A stretch of DNA of 64,000 nucleotides from Serilophus lunatus (GCA_013399895.1 VXBA01001252.1:378143-442142), one strand, 5' to 3'. Positions 50,801-63,520 are shown, numbered from the stretch's first letter. Notes: generated by a model not told the origin, from the letters alone. Numbers and translations: made by a program.

Positions 50801-53800
50801 ATCTACTCAGAGAACACACAATCTTTTTTTACATCCTTCGGTTCTCATTGTGATGAAAATAGCATTACTGGCATTCAAGAAAACACTCGTTTTGGTTTTG
50901 GGTTTGGTTGTTTGGGGTTATTTCTGCTGACTTCATGTTACACAGATGTGTAGATGTAGATGCTTCCATGAACTATACATTACATAATAGAGAATCGTGC
51001 TGTGTTGGCACATCTGTTCACCACAAGCCTTTGCACCACTTTTAAATAAGAAAGGACAGAGGATCGCACCGGTGATGCAGCAAAAATGGAGAAACAAGAC
51101 CCATTTTTATGTGTATCTAATGGCTCCATCACCTCATAATCAGGCAAAAGACTGTGACCTGTATTCCAGATTGGGTTGCATATAGTTCTACAGCCCTCAA
51201 AGGAACATACTGTGTCCCCAGAGTTAAAGTATGTTTCTTTTTGCTTGCATGTGAACACTACTGAGGTACAGCTTGAATTTGGAAAATGAAAGAGCTAAGG
51301 AGAATGAGAAAAAAATGTGTAAACATGAGAAGACAATTTAAGCTCCTCCAAGCCTACAGCAGTAAAACAATTAAAACAAAAATAATTCAGTTTCAGCATG
51401 ATATACTTTCAGTCTAGTGAGTGCAGTCTTAAATACTGAACCCCTGCAAAGTGGTTTGTACTAACCTACTCCAAGCATACTAGAATTTAAAAACAATAAG
51501 GTATACCATGCATAAAAAATTTACACTCTTATGAAATAGACAGCTTTACACTTTTTAAGTAATTTTTTAGTCATGATTTCAAGTTGTTCTTAACAATCAT
51601 CTTTCACAGATCAGCCAAGAATGTGAAAATGCAAAAAAATATGAACAAAGTTACCTAAGATATAGCACTACTGTACCTGAAAAGACATGCAGGGTTTGGT
51701 CAACCTGAAAAAGGAAGAAATTGTTTCCTATAATAACAAATAAGTGAAGTGTTTTCTTGTTTGTTTTGTAATACATCATTTAGCCATGAAAAGCTACTTT
51801 GTTTCATTGTACATTGGATTATTTAAAATGTTATTACCATAAGGCTCAATATTGCACTCAAAATAGTTAAATATGTCAAAATACTAGGATGGAAGGGTAT
51901 CAACAGACATTGGACACTGCCGCAATTTATATAGATAAGACGGAATTGTTATATAGAGAGTCAAACCATGAATATAGAGAATATTTTAGTTTACAGCAAC
52001 CAAATCTTGTATTTCATTTTCATTTATTGTTTTTAATGGTATAAATGCCAAGTAAATCATTAAAAGAAATGTCAGCTCTATCAGCGGCAGCTGCTCTTAC
52101 TACTAAAAAAGGAGGGGAAGTGTAAGAGCAGGGCAGCCAGCAAACCCCACAGCGGTCTGCAAAGTCACTAGTGGGAAAACAACAAAGGCCTTTCCATGCA
52201 ACTAACACAGATGTGCCCATAGCTAAACTGTCAGAAACAGTTAAGATGACAGCTACTCACAGTTCATTATTTCCTTCTCACAGGTCACTGGGTGACAAGC
52301 TGGGTCACCATGCTTTGTCGGCTGCTACAAACTTCCCCACACCCCCTCAGCCCCCCAGTTCTTACTCCAGTTAAATAAAGGTAAGCTGCTCAAATTGGTA
52401 TATTCATGTAAACAAGTATCTTCAAATGCGTTCTGAAAATAGGAATTTAGTGTTCATTATACCTTCCTTTCAATTTCAGATGGATATAACATTTCCTCTC
52501 TGTGACAAGCAGAGAAGTGGATTTGTATCCATAGCAGATACAGCTATTAGAATAATTTTGTCAAGATGTGACTACAGCAGATAATGAAAGCTAATTTGTC
52601 ACAATTCAAAGCTTTAACCTTTAGAACATTTGCATGGCAGATATATCATGAAGAAGCATTGCAACTCAGTGAAAAGATATTTTTACCGGTGAGGACTTTC
52701 CACAAATAGAAATCTGGGAGGGTACTTAAAATGAATATAGACTATTAAGAAGCAGAAAATACAGTTTAAGGCATCCATTTTGGATGTAATATGCATCAGT
52801 AGTTTTTTTAAATAATCCAGTAATTAATTAGTGTTTCTAATACAGTCTCATCTGTCTTCCCAGAATAATCAATTACAATACAGATGTAGACTACGACTTT
52901 TACTTATGTTTTGCCCACGTAGAATTTAAAATGAATGAACAGTGTATAAAAAATCAAGGTCAAGTATTTGCTCAACTGTAACAAACAACAGAAGCAGGAG
53001 AACAATTCCATAGGGGTATTCCTTGTTAATTTTCCCTACACTAGTAAATCTTACAGAACTGTAATAACTGACTTTGTCCAATTGATTCAAAAATATTAAA
53101 ATGAAGCCAAGTGTCCCGGATGGATCTGTCTCAGTATTAAATATGACAAGGTCATAAGCATTCTGACTCAGATCCAAGAATGCTTGTATCTAGCATGTAC
53201 TTAACTTGGAGCACACTTAAATGCATATCTGGATTAGAGACTAAATATTCAGAAACTTGTGAAATCTAGCTTACTTATGGAAACAAAGTGATCCAACAAG
53301 ACTCGTAACCAAAATTGCATTAAAACAGGTGATTAATTATAGAAACGTGACAAGTACCTTTTACAGGGACAATTCACAAATGTACTGCTAGGACATCACA
53401 GATGTGTTGCAGTTGATACAAGAGCATTCTCTCAGTTGGGCCCAACATGTAATGCCACCACAATGAGAGAGGTAATTTTAAATAGTGTCAGAAGTTACAG
53501 GGCAACATCTAAAACATTAAGGTATCTTGATCCTGGCAAAGACAATAAGATGTAAGTGTCCAGTCAAAATTATTTTTGAGTGAAAGGAGGCAAGGATTAG
53601 CTGTTTCCCATACGTGAAGAGTGAGAATGAAAATAAGAATGGGAAGTGGTAATTAGTCACTTAGTTAAGCCATTACTTCCTGTGCACTGAGGGAAGTATA
53701 TATGTCACAGTCCCACAGCTCACATCCTTATCCTAAAAGCCACATCTTCTCAGCAGCTTGAATCCTCCATGTCTAGTGAATACCTTGGATTTTGATATGT

Positions 53801-54445
53801 TTGGGGCAATAGTTGTCATTTTTTACTCAATGATATTTGCTGGAATGGATAGTTAGTCATCTTTCTCCTAAAATCTCAAGGATTTACTCAGGAAAATCAG
53901 AGATGAGGTTTGAGTTTTTCTATCTTATAGACATCATGTATCATGCAAATTTTTAAAAGTATGAGATGCATTAAAAAAACCCCAATATTGGAAAGACCAG
54001 TGAATAAGATGTCCACAAAGATACTAAGGGCTCGCTAAAACCATTAAGATAAGACACAAAAAAATCACCCCAAAATCTAACTTAATTTCATTGTCAGGTT
54101 TACCAACACATATAATAGGGTAATGTGCAACTGGCTAAACTATGTGCAGGTAAGAAAGAGGATGTCTATAAACTTCAAACATCAAAAATAAATAAGGAAA
54201 GGCAGTCTGAAATATGGAAATTATGGAAACAGACAAACAATATAGTTAACTATATTCTTTGAAATTTAACCCTATTCTATCGCAAGAACCTTATGAAAAG
54301 GGGTTTCTTTGGCTGTCTTCATGCTATTTTGGCTCATCATGAAAATGTGTTTCTCAGAAACTAAACCAGAAAAACACCAAGAATGACAGATCTGAAATTC
54401 ATATTCCTACCAAAACAAAACATTTAGGGTGGGTTGGATCCCTGT
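50801..54445. other. Noncoding DNA; one weak exon candidate
   Basis: Mostly AT-rich sequence with small random frames. The GC-richer part 52080-52380 is discussed separately. No named repeats were recognised. Confidence 0.6.
52285..52380 (+). other. Weak candidate exon (probably noncoding)
   Basis: TTATTTCCTTCTCACAG resembles a good acceptor and AAG|GTAAGC at the other end a good donor, enclosing 96 bp of GC-richer sequence. All plus frames contain a stop; the best one reads up to TPPQPPSSYSS and then stops near the exon end. If real, it would be an untranslated or lncRNA exon. Confidence 0.2.
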
Positions 54446-54512
54446 ATAGGGTTAAGCGTTGGACTTGATGATCCTTGTGGGTCCCTTACAACTCAAAATA
54501 TTCTTTGATTCT
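54446..54512 (+). mobile_element. CR1 LINE 3' tail, plus strand
   Basis: GTTGGACTTGATGATCCTTG, then GGGTCCCTTACAACTC, then a degenerate ATTCTTTGATTCTA, matches the terminal 3' untranslated end and tail of an avian CR1 subfamily. Only about 65 bp remain, so the copy is very short. Confidence 0.88.
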
Positions 54513-56702
54513 ATCAGGACTCAGTAGTTTAAAAGAGAGACACTGGCTAGTATTTGAGATTACCAGTGTACCCAAAGGATCTGCATAGTTCTCACATATA
54601 TGACACAGGACTGGCAGGAGACTTGCAGCATTCCAAAGCAGCTAGAAGCCTGGTGATATACCCTTTAACACCTAAAAATTACCCAAAACATCTATATCTG
54701 GGCAGCTGAATCTCTTTCCTTCCCTCTCAGTAATCTAAAGCTTTATAAAATTCTGTAAATACATTGAGCAGGGCCATTAATAAAAAGAGTTTAATAAAAA
54801 CCAGTTGAACTTTGGAGGAACAGTGATCATAATCTTCACTTTATCATCTTTTATATCTGGACCAGCTGAAACAATTCTAGGACACAGCTGTATTTTCTTC
54901 TAACACAAAATTCATACCTCATTTGTGCTTATGATAGTTTTTCATGCTTTTTATACAGAAAGGCAAATTTTGCAGCTACTTGGAAATTGAACAGCTTTTC
55001 AATTCATGTAAGACCCTGTCTCCTAATCCTACATCACCTTTCAGTCACTGAAAGGATTCTACAGACTACAGAGTGGGATGTGGCAGCTGTTTAACAGAAT
55101 GCATTAGTACTTATCATAGACTAGTGGAAAATTGCAGCAAAAGAGAATTTAAATCACTTAGTACCTCCCATAACAGAGGTAACTGCAGTTTTGAATTAGT
55201 TATAATTGCTATTTAATGCCAAATATTTCTGACAGTAAAATAATGTTATTTTGGTATTAAAATGTATTTTTCTATATTTAAGGCAAGTTCAGAAAAATGC
55301 TTTAGTGTATAACTGCACCTTCAGTGGGAAGATCTTGACTGTAGACAGCTTTCTAAATCAAATGCATTTGTTCTGCAAGAAGAGATCTTTAGCTTAGTAT
55401 TTATATCCTGTTATCTGGGGCTAAAAGCACAGACATTTATCTGAAATTTCACTTATACCATTGTTCTTAAAGGAAATGACCCTGACATTACATTACATAT
55501 TTACAGCTTAACAATTCATACTGAAAGCACTATAGAGCAAATAATGTTGGATAAATCCTCACATTACATTGTAAATGGCATCCTTTGAAAGAGCCAATAT
55601 AGTCAATAGTAATGTTAATTCTCAAGTTGACATTTTAAACATACAAAAGTAGTTACTAGTAGTTAAATAATTAATTTTTAACAAACTTCTAGAGTAATTT
55701 GATTCATCAAATAAAAAATAAACTATTCAAAATCTAGGTAACCTATCTCTACCTATGCAGTTCCCCAAAGACTATTGATAGCAAATACCTTCAGATACCT
55801 CAGTCAAGTCACAGACTTCAGGCACATTTGCAAAATATTTCAAATACTGGAAGGCTAAATATTTGTAAAATAATACTATAAAGGAAACACTTCAAATTCT
55901 CCTTGAAGGAGGACCAGAGGAGCCAATCTATGGGTTCTCTAAGGGCAGTCCTTCCAAGGGAAGATTTACAGTAACCTGATGAACTAAATCCTATTGTTGC
56001 TTGAATCTCCTGCAAATTACTGTCATTAACTTATTGCCAGTAGTAACAACATTAATGAGTTCAATCTTAATAGCAAGTGATGTCTTGTGGTCTTTCATCT
56101 GAATGGGAGGTCAATTTTTGATATGTCTTGGTCTAAAAAACACCCAAAACCTCAAAAATAACTATCCAAATTCCATATCTAAATGACAGTTTCAGTCATC
56201 TAAAAAAAGGCAAAGTGTTCTGCCTGCTGTAAATAGAAACAAATATGAACACTACTCTTTGTCTTTTACTGAAATTAAAATACAGTCCTACATTGAAAGT
56301 GACTGTCACTTAATATTTTGGCTCAGCATGACTTTCAGATTTCTAATGAGATTTTTACCACTTAAATTTAAGTCATGTGGCACAAAATATGTCACAATGT
56401 TGATACAAGTCATATTTCTTTATGTAATTTCCATGATGTGAAGTTTGTAGGTAAAAAAATTTAAAAGTAAACTTGCAATTACTACCAAACATCATCCACA
56501 TCAATCTTCCAAATAATAATAGAAAAGAGAAGCACATAAATGTCACCCCTTTTCATTAATTTTGGTCAAAATCCCTGTTTGCTTATCAGCCAGAGGGTTT
56601 CTGAGATATTTCAATAATATCCAGGAAATCAATCTTACATGAAACTGAAGGAAAACATCTAATGTCATTGAACAATAAATATCAGTTCTGTCAGTGGCTT
56701 AC
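54513..56702. other. Noncoding DNA downstream of the minus-strand exons
   Basis: Read on the minus strand this follows the donor at 56702 and is most simply an intron. A minus frame 56015-55818 has a short acceptor-like TAATTTGCAG in front, but no convincing donor or family match. Confidence 0.55.
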
Positions 56703-56860
56703 CTTTGAGCTGAGGCCTTAGGATGTTTCGCTTCTGGTTTCCTCACCAGTGCCACTGTCAGCTGTGTAGTCTCCCCTAGGGGATCTGCAGGCATTAAATG
56801 GGCGTCCAAAGGTCCTGAAAGTTGTTTCTGATTGGGGTTGCTGACATTTTTTTGCAGAAC
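56703..56860 (-). CDS. Internal coding exon of an unidentified gene (exon n+1)
   Basis: Minus-strand exon of 158 bp. The acceptor is CATCTTTTAG before 56860 and the donor is AAAG|GTAAG at 56703/56702. One frame is fully open, starting in phase 0: it begins VLQKNVSNPNQKQLSGPLDA, contains ETTQLTVALVRKPEAKHPKA, and ends with two bases of a split codon. The preceding exon (57453-57295) is exactly 53 codons and ends in phase 0, so the frame joins cleanly. The peptide is hydrophilic and rich in Gln, Lys and Pro, without a recognisable domain, membrane segment or catalytic motif, and looks like a disordered linker. I do not recognise the protein. An alternative donor (CACTG|GTGAGG) lies inside the exon. 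The reading is well supported, but expression is unproven. Confidence 0.72.
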
Positions 56861-57294
56861 CTAAAAGATGAAAGTACAACCATGTAATTTATATATTGCT
56901 AATTAAAATAATGTGTGTCTACTTTTTCAAGCAAGGCTGTTGATTAGCAGAAAATGTCAGAAATACAAATAGCTGTGTCAAGATGCATCAAGAAGCACAA
57001 ATCTAAAGATCTAATGACTGGGGTTTTGTTTTTTTCTCTTCCTTCCTTGAGTTTTTCCATATAGGAAATTTCAAAAATTTGTCCTACACCGACTATAAGC
57101 ATAAACTGTTCTGAGATGGAAATGTAAACAGGTTTTTATGCATTTATAATCCTGTATGTAACTATTATTTGCCTATTATATAAATATTTTATTAAATTGA
57201 GAGATCAAATAAGTTATTTTTTTAAGGAAATAAGCTGACTTCCACACTGATATTTCTCTTTTCAAAATGTGTTTTTGAAAGGACAGTCTCTGAC
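56861..57294 (-). other. Short intron between the two minus-strand exons
   Basis: 434 bp, beginning GTCAGAGACT and ending CATCTTTTAG on the minus strand. It is AT-rich, with stops in every frame. Confidence 0.65.
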
Positions 57295-57453
57295 CTGCCT
57301 CTGGCTTAATACTGTGACCTCTTCTGCTGAGCTGCTGTCTATCTCCTGATGAGCTGCAGACCAGGCCCCATGGTGAATACGGTTTTCTGTCTGGGTCACC
57401 TCCTCTCTTTCATTTAGTTCCTCTAGGTAGGTCAGGACAAACTCAGGGTAAGC
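57295..57453 (-). CDS. Internal coding exon of the same unidentified gene (exon n)
   Basis: Minus-strand exon of 159 bp, exactly 53 codons. The acceptor TTTGTCCTTTCCTACAG has a good pyrimidine tract just before 57453; the donor CAG|GTCAGA is acceptable. The open frame starts AYPEFVLTYLEELNEREEV, continues with TENRIHHGAWSAAHQEIDSS and ends in SQRQ. It is acidic with a short amphipathic, possibly helical start. The opposite strand has stops, and other frames are interrupted. The two exons together give 106 residues without a stop, which is hard to get by chance along with four splice signals. No gene name can be assigned. The first coding exon and the end of the gene are not visible in the window. 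Confidence 0.75.
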
Positions 57454-59293
57454 CTGTAGGAAAGGACAAAGGCAGAGGAATAATGAAGAAAAACATCAGC
57501 TACATCAGCAGAATCACAACATTCTAAACACCAGGGAACAATGGGAAAAGCAGTTGTTGATGTACCCAATGTCACAAGAGTTCCTGCATGTAGATAACTT
57601 TGTATTTCATAAAGTTTTCAAAGTCATTGCTAGATAATGACCTGTTTATGTGCGCTAAAGGGAAAAAGTGAAAAACCAAGTATTTCAATATTACATTTAC
57701 CCATGAAAGAATGAAGAACAACAGTTTTTAAAATGAAAATCCTTATAAATATGAAGAAACAAAATTTTGTAACCATGTATTGAGGTAATATTTAATTAAG
57801 TATATACATTTTACTTTGCATTCACATGCATTATACTAAAAAAATTGAAAGCAGTGTATTCTGAAATCAAGACACGTCACATACAGAAAAAGCCTTCCTG
57901 ATGGTTTTGAAACTGGTTTAATTCATTAGTGAAGTCAGTTGGCCTTCTTAATCCTCTTTTGATCCTTGTTTACATGGCAAAATACTCGAAATTAAAAAAA
58001 AAAAAAAATCACAACTTAAATGTTATAATCTGTTGACTTGGAGACATTAACATCTTAGCTACTTTAACCGTATACAATCCAGATCTTGTACCATGTTAAT
58101 GTGATCAATTTTATTTCTTTAGCTCAGTCAATGAAATGACTGCATGACAGTTTCTCAGGTGCTACTTCAATTCAAGCATGGCTAGTCCATGGTCTTCATG
58201 ATGAAATGGGCAGAACCTTTATTTATAGAAAATATTTTATATTTATAATGAAAATTTTAGTTTACAGTTCTGTGAGCACCTGTACTATCTTTTAACAGAA
58301 AATGTATAGATATTAACTAGACTAAATTAGACTAAAACCAGAAGCTATTAAAATACTTTGACAGATAACACTTTAACAAATAACCACCTGGTCACACAAT
58401 GAAGTGTCTTAGAAGTAAAATAAAAACCATATTCTTGTGTTCCATCACTCATTTGTGAATAAACATAAGTAATTTCACTATAAGGCACGTAATACTACAG
58501 TAGTTAAGCATTTGCACATATTTTCCAAAGTCAATTCTGAATGGGCATCCCACAGAATCAGTGAAACTTTTAAAACTCAAGTGGAAAGCAAAATACCAAA
58601 ACTGAAACCTACAATTCAGTTCTGAGAACACTTTTTAACTAGTCTCTTAAAAATATTTAATAATATTAAAATATTTAATTGTTTTGATCTTGATTTGTAC
58701 CGAACACTAACAACAAATTTCTGGTTTTAACTTCAGTTGCATGACTTTTTCTTGATCCTTCTCTCTGACTTTTCTCATGACTGCAGTTATTTTCAATCTA
58801 GGACCACTGATATTTTACTTTAAAATTAATCCTTTCAATACCAAGAATACAATAAGCAGTGGGGTGCTTTTATTTCTTAAGGAAAAAAATTCTTCACTAA
58901 TCAATAACAGTAACTCTCCTGCTGTTTATCAACTTGTATAGACAATATATTATGAAACTTGTATCTCCTGTTTCATAGCTCCATCTGCATTTTAATTCTG
59001 ACGAAATACATTCAGATTTCTGGGATAATTTTTCAGAGTTGAATGCATGAATAATGATGTAAGACTCCATTTCTTTAATTCTTCCTCTACAAGCACTTCA
59101 CACTCTACTACCAGTGCCACTAAGAGGTTCTAGCTCGTTTCTCTCTCAGTTTTTACCCTTCCTGCCATCACTTCTTCCATGAGCAGAAGAAAATATTTGG
59201 TGGCCATGCAATAAATACAAGCAGAAAACTGACCTGAGTTACAACTACCACCATAAAATGATACTTACTACTCATATTTGTACTCAAATCCAG
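57454..59293. other. Probable intron upstream of the minus-strand exons
   Basis: AT-rich with an A15 run at 57994-58008 and a small ATATTTAATAATATTAAAAT palindromic patch near 58652. No further minus-strand exon in a compatible phase could be found. Confidence 0.5.
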
Positions 59294-59429
59294 CTCACTG
59301 TGTGGCAAAAAGGCAGCACAGAAGGTGAGTGGTGTGGGAATCCCAATCTGCCCGATTCAGATCAAGAGCAGAATGCAACAAAAGCATCGAACAAGGACAA
59401 GGAAACTAATTTGCCTGATAGTTCAACCT
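59294..59429 (+). CDS. Weak candidate coding exon, plus strand
   Basis: 136 bp between TACTCAAATCCAG (acceptor-like) and CCT|GTAAGC (donor-like). The plus frame is open and strongly hydrophilic: LTVWQKGSTEGEWCGNPNLP, then DSDQEQNATKASNKDKETNL, ending DSST. The composition looks coding rather than random, but no family is recognised. An alternative internal donor is GAAG|GTGAGT. The minus strand also has splice-like borders here (acceptor TATTTGCTTACAG, donor GTAAGTATC), yet its frames contain stops. It lies on the strand opposite the exons 1.8 kb away, so it would belong to a different transcript. Confidence 0.28.
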
Positions 59430-62289
59430 GTAAGCAAATACAAGATTTTGGAAAATTTTATTTCTAGGCTAATTATGTTCCACTATGTCTACTTTGCTTT
59501 CACTGCATGCATCTTATGATGCAATCTATTGTGAAATACATGTTCAAAACTCAGAGCATGATAAAGAGCTTGATTAGCTGGTTTTCTTGCTTCCTAGAAT
59601 TGATAATTGACTTATGCACTTATTTAGTTCTATTTTGAGTTTACTTTTCATTGACCTTTATTTCTATTTTGTTTAAGTTGTCAATAAAATTTACATGAAT
59701 TAGAGAACATAACATGGATAACATTAAATGTGATTCTATTAACCAAAATGTAAGCAAAAAATATCAATTTGTTGTTTCTGCATAACAATAGTTTGTGAAT
59801 CAGGAAAAGCAATATCAGGATCGAATTATGAATCAGCATCCCAAAAAATATTTGAAAATTTTACTGTTTTTTTTTTTTCAAAACAAGGCACTATATTCTT
59901 GATTGCATAGGGAGAGTATATACATGGAGAAGAGCATGTTAATGGCAAACACAGTAAGTAATAGGTATTAGTTCCAAGAAAGCGAGTTTCCTTCTCAATC
60001 TGGATGTGTCACATATCATTACACTGTATTATGCTGCTTTCCTTTGTGTCAGTTTTTGTTGGCCTACATATGCTGCAACTTAAAATAACATGACACTACA
60101 GATAAAGGGAATGTGAAATATATAGAGAAATACACCATTTTCCAAAGGGATCTGCTAACTACTTGCATTTTTTTTCCCGATAAAAAGAAACACTGACTAG
60201 AACTGAACAGTGGTATTCTTATTAACTCTCAGAAACTTTAAAAATCTCTCTCCTCATGATATGCAAACTACAACATTTTTTGTATAAATAACAATTAGTA
60301 TAAAGAAATAAAGAATTACACTACTGACAATTTTTATTTACTTATTATCTGGACCATTCTAGCATAATTCCAAATAGAAGACAAACCAATGGGAGCATGG
60401 TTGCCATTTCATCAGACTACTGGAGTTGTGTAACAGAGTCTAACCTAATGTCCAGATGAAAGGATGAGGGTTGGTGCCAGGGTGGAATGTCTGTTACCGA
60501 CTTTCTACTGGACAGTGGTTCTCTGACGTTTTCTCAAGGTTAAGAATATGTAATACATAATGCTGCAGATATTCCCAGCATGTCTGTGAATATCTTCAAA
60601 TGTTCAAGTGCTCAGAAAAAGGTACAATTTAAAGACTCTTTGGATGCATGAATCACTGGATATAACCCACTGGTGTGCTAATGTAAAACCACTTGGTTTT
60701 TATTTACTTATTTATTTATTTCAAGATAACAAGGGATAAAAACACACTTCTGTGTGTACTCTACCACCTTACAATTGCTGACCATGGACTCCTGACAGTA
60801 CTGGAAAGGAACATATTAGAAATTTATTTTTCTGGGAAAATCTGTTTTAATTAGCAATCTATTTTGAAAGGACTACTTTCTTAAACTATGCAAGAGTACA
60901 GACAACCAAGCAGTAATCCAATACTATTGTGAAAAAAATTGTCACAATTACTTTTTTTTTATTTCATTGGTGGGACAGGTATTTCTAAATTTAGCATTTC
61001 TGTTTAGACCTGAATAGAAAAAGAAATAATTTTCAGAGTTGAGTTTTAGGACATGTTCTTTCATAGAGGATTTTTTCAAAACTCATCGGGATTCATCTAT
61101 AACAACATTAAGGATTGTATCTCAAACAAAAACAGAAGGCCTGTAACTTCTTTAATAAAATAACGTTTCTGTATTTACTGATGTTTTTCCATGTTTGTTC
61201 AATAGATTAATTCTTTGTATTTTATGCTTGCTAACTGTTAATCAAGTGTGTTAGTAACATATTAAGCTTGATCTTAATGGTCTTAATTTCTATTCCAGAA
61301 TGTGTTTTAAGCTTCTGTTAACAAATATATATAAGAAGAGAGAAGTAAACAATTCATTTTAGATGTTAGTCGCTTCTTAAATTTTTTTAGAGTTGCCTCA
61401 CTTATAAACATTGACTCTCATTAGCACAGGTCATTACACAGATTAAAGAATAAGACCCATTTTTACTACATAATTGAAGTTTAAAAAACATGCAATTCAA
61501 GAAAAAAAGTACTAAAAACAAAATAAAAATCAAACATCACAAGTAAAGTTATGTACAGGTTCTGTTAAATTTAAAAATGTTTTAATAAAACACAGTCTGT
61601 ATCCATTCTATTATTCAATAAATAGAAAATACTCATAAAATAACATGAACAATTAATGTTGTGATATCACAGCATCAAAATAATAAATACCATTTATTGA
61701 AGTTTTCATATAGAAAAATTTTAAAAATGACTCTTCAAATATTAAAGTATTTGGCAAATGCAGATATAATACAATAATTTACAGTAAATGGAGCCAGTGT
61801 TTCCTAAAGCCACCCCTGATAGACGCTGCTTTTGTCTCTGTTACAAAATGACAAATTCAAGGGCTATATCTCATTTTGCCAAAACACAAAAATAAATCAG
61901 CAGATAATCAAACAGCATGATTCTGCTGGGAAAGAATGCTTGATTTCTGAAGCTAACACAATGAATTATTATCTAATGCAGTAAATAAAGATGTGGAAAA
62001 GAATTAAGTCCTCTGCAGCTTATTCTATTGGATAAAAGGAATGGGAAGTGAGTCATGCCTTAAGACTTTTTGGAGTAAAAATGAATTAATTTTTATAATA
62101 GTACAAACTGAATCAGAAAATCTACCTCAACCAGAACAGTATTCCAGCTCTATAAAGCATTAACAAAATTTTTAAATCAGGTTCAAAATTATTACATTTC
62201 CCATTAATCTTTTACAGCATGTGAACCCAAACCACATTCATTAAGAAAGAGAGAACAGATTTCTAAAAATATTTTTTTTCTGTCTAAGA
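59430..62289. other. Noncoding DNA, no supported gene
   Basis: AT-rich sequence with few open frames and no exon-like block. A TTTA microsatellite is listed separately. Confidence 0.65.
60697..60721. repeat. (TTTA)n microsatellite
   Basis: TTTTTATTTACTTATTTATT, followed by TATTTC, is an imperfect tetranucleotide repeat. Confidence 0.9.
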
Positions 62290-62927
62290 TAGACTGGTTC
62301 TGTTGGAAGTGACTTACAATGATTATCTGTTGTAACTCCCTGACCACTTCAGGGCTCACCAAAAGTTAAAGCACCTTATGAAGGGCATTGCCCCAATGCC
62401 TCTTAAACATTGACAGGCCTGGGGCATTGTCATCTCCCCGGGAAGCCAGCTCCAGCATTTGACCATCCTTTCGGTAAAGAAATGCTTCCTAATGTCAATG
62501 CTGAACTTTGCCCAGCACAGCTTTGAATCTTTCCCCTGTATCACTGAATCCCATGGAGAGGAGACCAGCACCTCCCTTTCCTCTTACCCTCCCGAGGAAA
62601 CTGTAGAGAGCAATGAGTTTGTCCCTCAGCCACCTTTCCTCCAAACTAGACAAGTCCAAAGTCCTCAACCCCTCCTCATAGGACATTCCTTCCAAACTTT
62701 TTGCCATCTTTGTTGTCTTCTGGAAGCATTTGAGGAGCTGCACACAGCACTTGAGGTCAGGCTGCACCAATGCTGAACTCAGCAGGATAATCACCTTTTT
62801 TCCCAGCTGGCTGAGTCATGTTTGATGCCCCCTGGGATGTGGTTTGCCCTCCTGGCTGCCAGGGCACACTGCTGGCTCCCATTGAGTTGCTGCTGATCAG
62901 AACGCCCAGACCCCTGTCTGCAGGGCT
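62290..62927 (-). mobile_element. CR1 LINE, minus strand, 3' half
   Basis: A long, well-preserved CR1 read on the minus strand. The segment near the left edge contains GTTGGAAGTGACTTACAATG, close to the element's 3' end. Minus-strand translation gives CR1 reverse-transcriptase C-terminal blocks, including SYEEGLRTLDLSSLEERWLR and KLIALYSFLGR-type sequence in the frame 62794-62495. ALVQPDLKCCVQLL (62776-62735) is the conserved block upstream of it. Frameshifts and stops separate the pieces, so it is not functional. It runs into the assembly gap, and CR1 sequence resumes at about 63905. The subfamily differs from that of the copy at 37.2 kb. Confidence 0.93.
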
Positions 62928-63407
62928 NNNNNNNNNNNNNNNNNNNNNNNNNNNNNNNNNNNNNNNNNNNNNNNNNNNNNNNNNNNNNNNNNNNNNNNNN
63001 NNNNNNNNNNNNNNNNNNNNNNNNNNNNNNNNNNNNNNNNNNNNNNNNNNNNNNNNNNNNNNNNNNNNNNNNNNNNNNNNNNNNNNNNNNNNNNNNNNNN
63101 NNNNNNNNNNNNNNNNNNNNNNNNNNNNNNNNNNNNNNNNNNNNNNNNNNNNNNNNNNNNNNNNNNNNNNNNNNNNNNNNNNNNNNNNNNNNNNNNNNNN
63201 NNNNNNNNNNNNNNNNNNNNNNNNNNNNNNNNNNNNNNNNNNNNNNNNNNNNNNNNNNNNNNNNNNNNNNNNNNNNNNNNNNNNNNNNNNNNNNNNNNNN
63301 NNNNNNNNNNNNNNNNNNNNNNNNNNNNNNNNNNNNNNNNNNNNNNNNNNNNNNNNNNNNNNNNNNNNNNNNNNNNNNNNNNNNNNNNNNNNNNNNNNNN
63401 NNNNNNN
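62928..63407. other. Assembly gap (480 N)
   Basis: 480 unknown bases. It lies where a GC-rich tandem repeat begins on the right side, which is a likely cause of the gap. Its true length is unknown. Open frames reported across it have no meaning. Confidence 0.99.
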
Positions 63408-63520
63408 GGCGTGGCTCCTCCACGGGCTACAGGTGGATCTCTGCACCCCTGTGGTCCTCCATGGGCTGCAGGGGCACAGCTGCTTCACCATGGGCTGCAC
63501 CATGGGCTGCAGCTGGATCT
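63408..63520. repeat. GC-rich minisatellite-like edge of the gap
   Basis: Variants of CATGGGCTGCAGG recur (GGGCTACAGG at 63424, ATGGGCTGCAGG near 63461, ATGGGCTGCACC near 63490, ATGGGCTGCAGC near 63502) with TGGATCTCTGC-type spacers. The same repeat probably continues into the gap. Confidence 0.75.
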
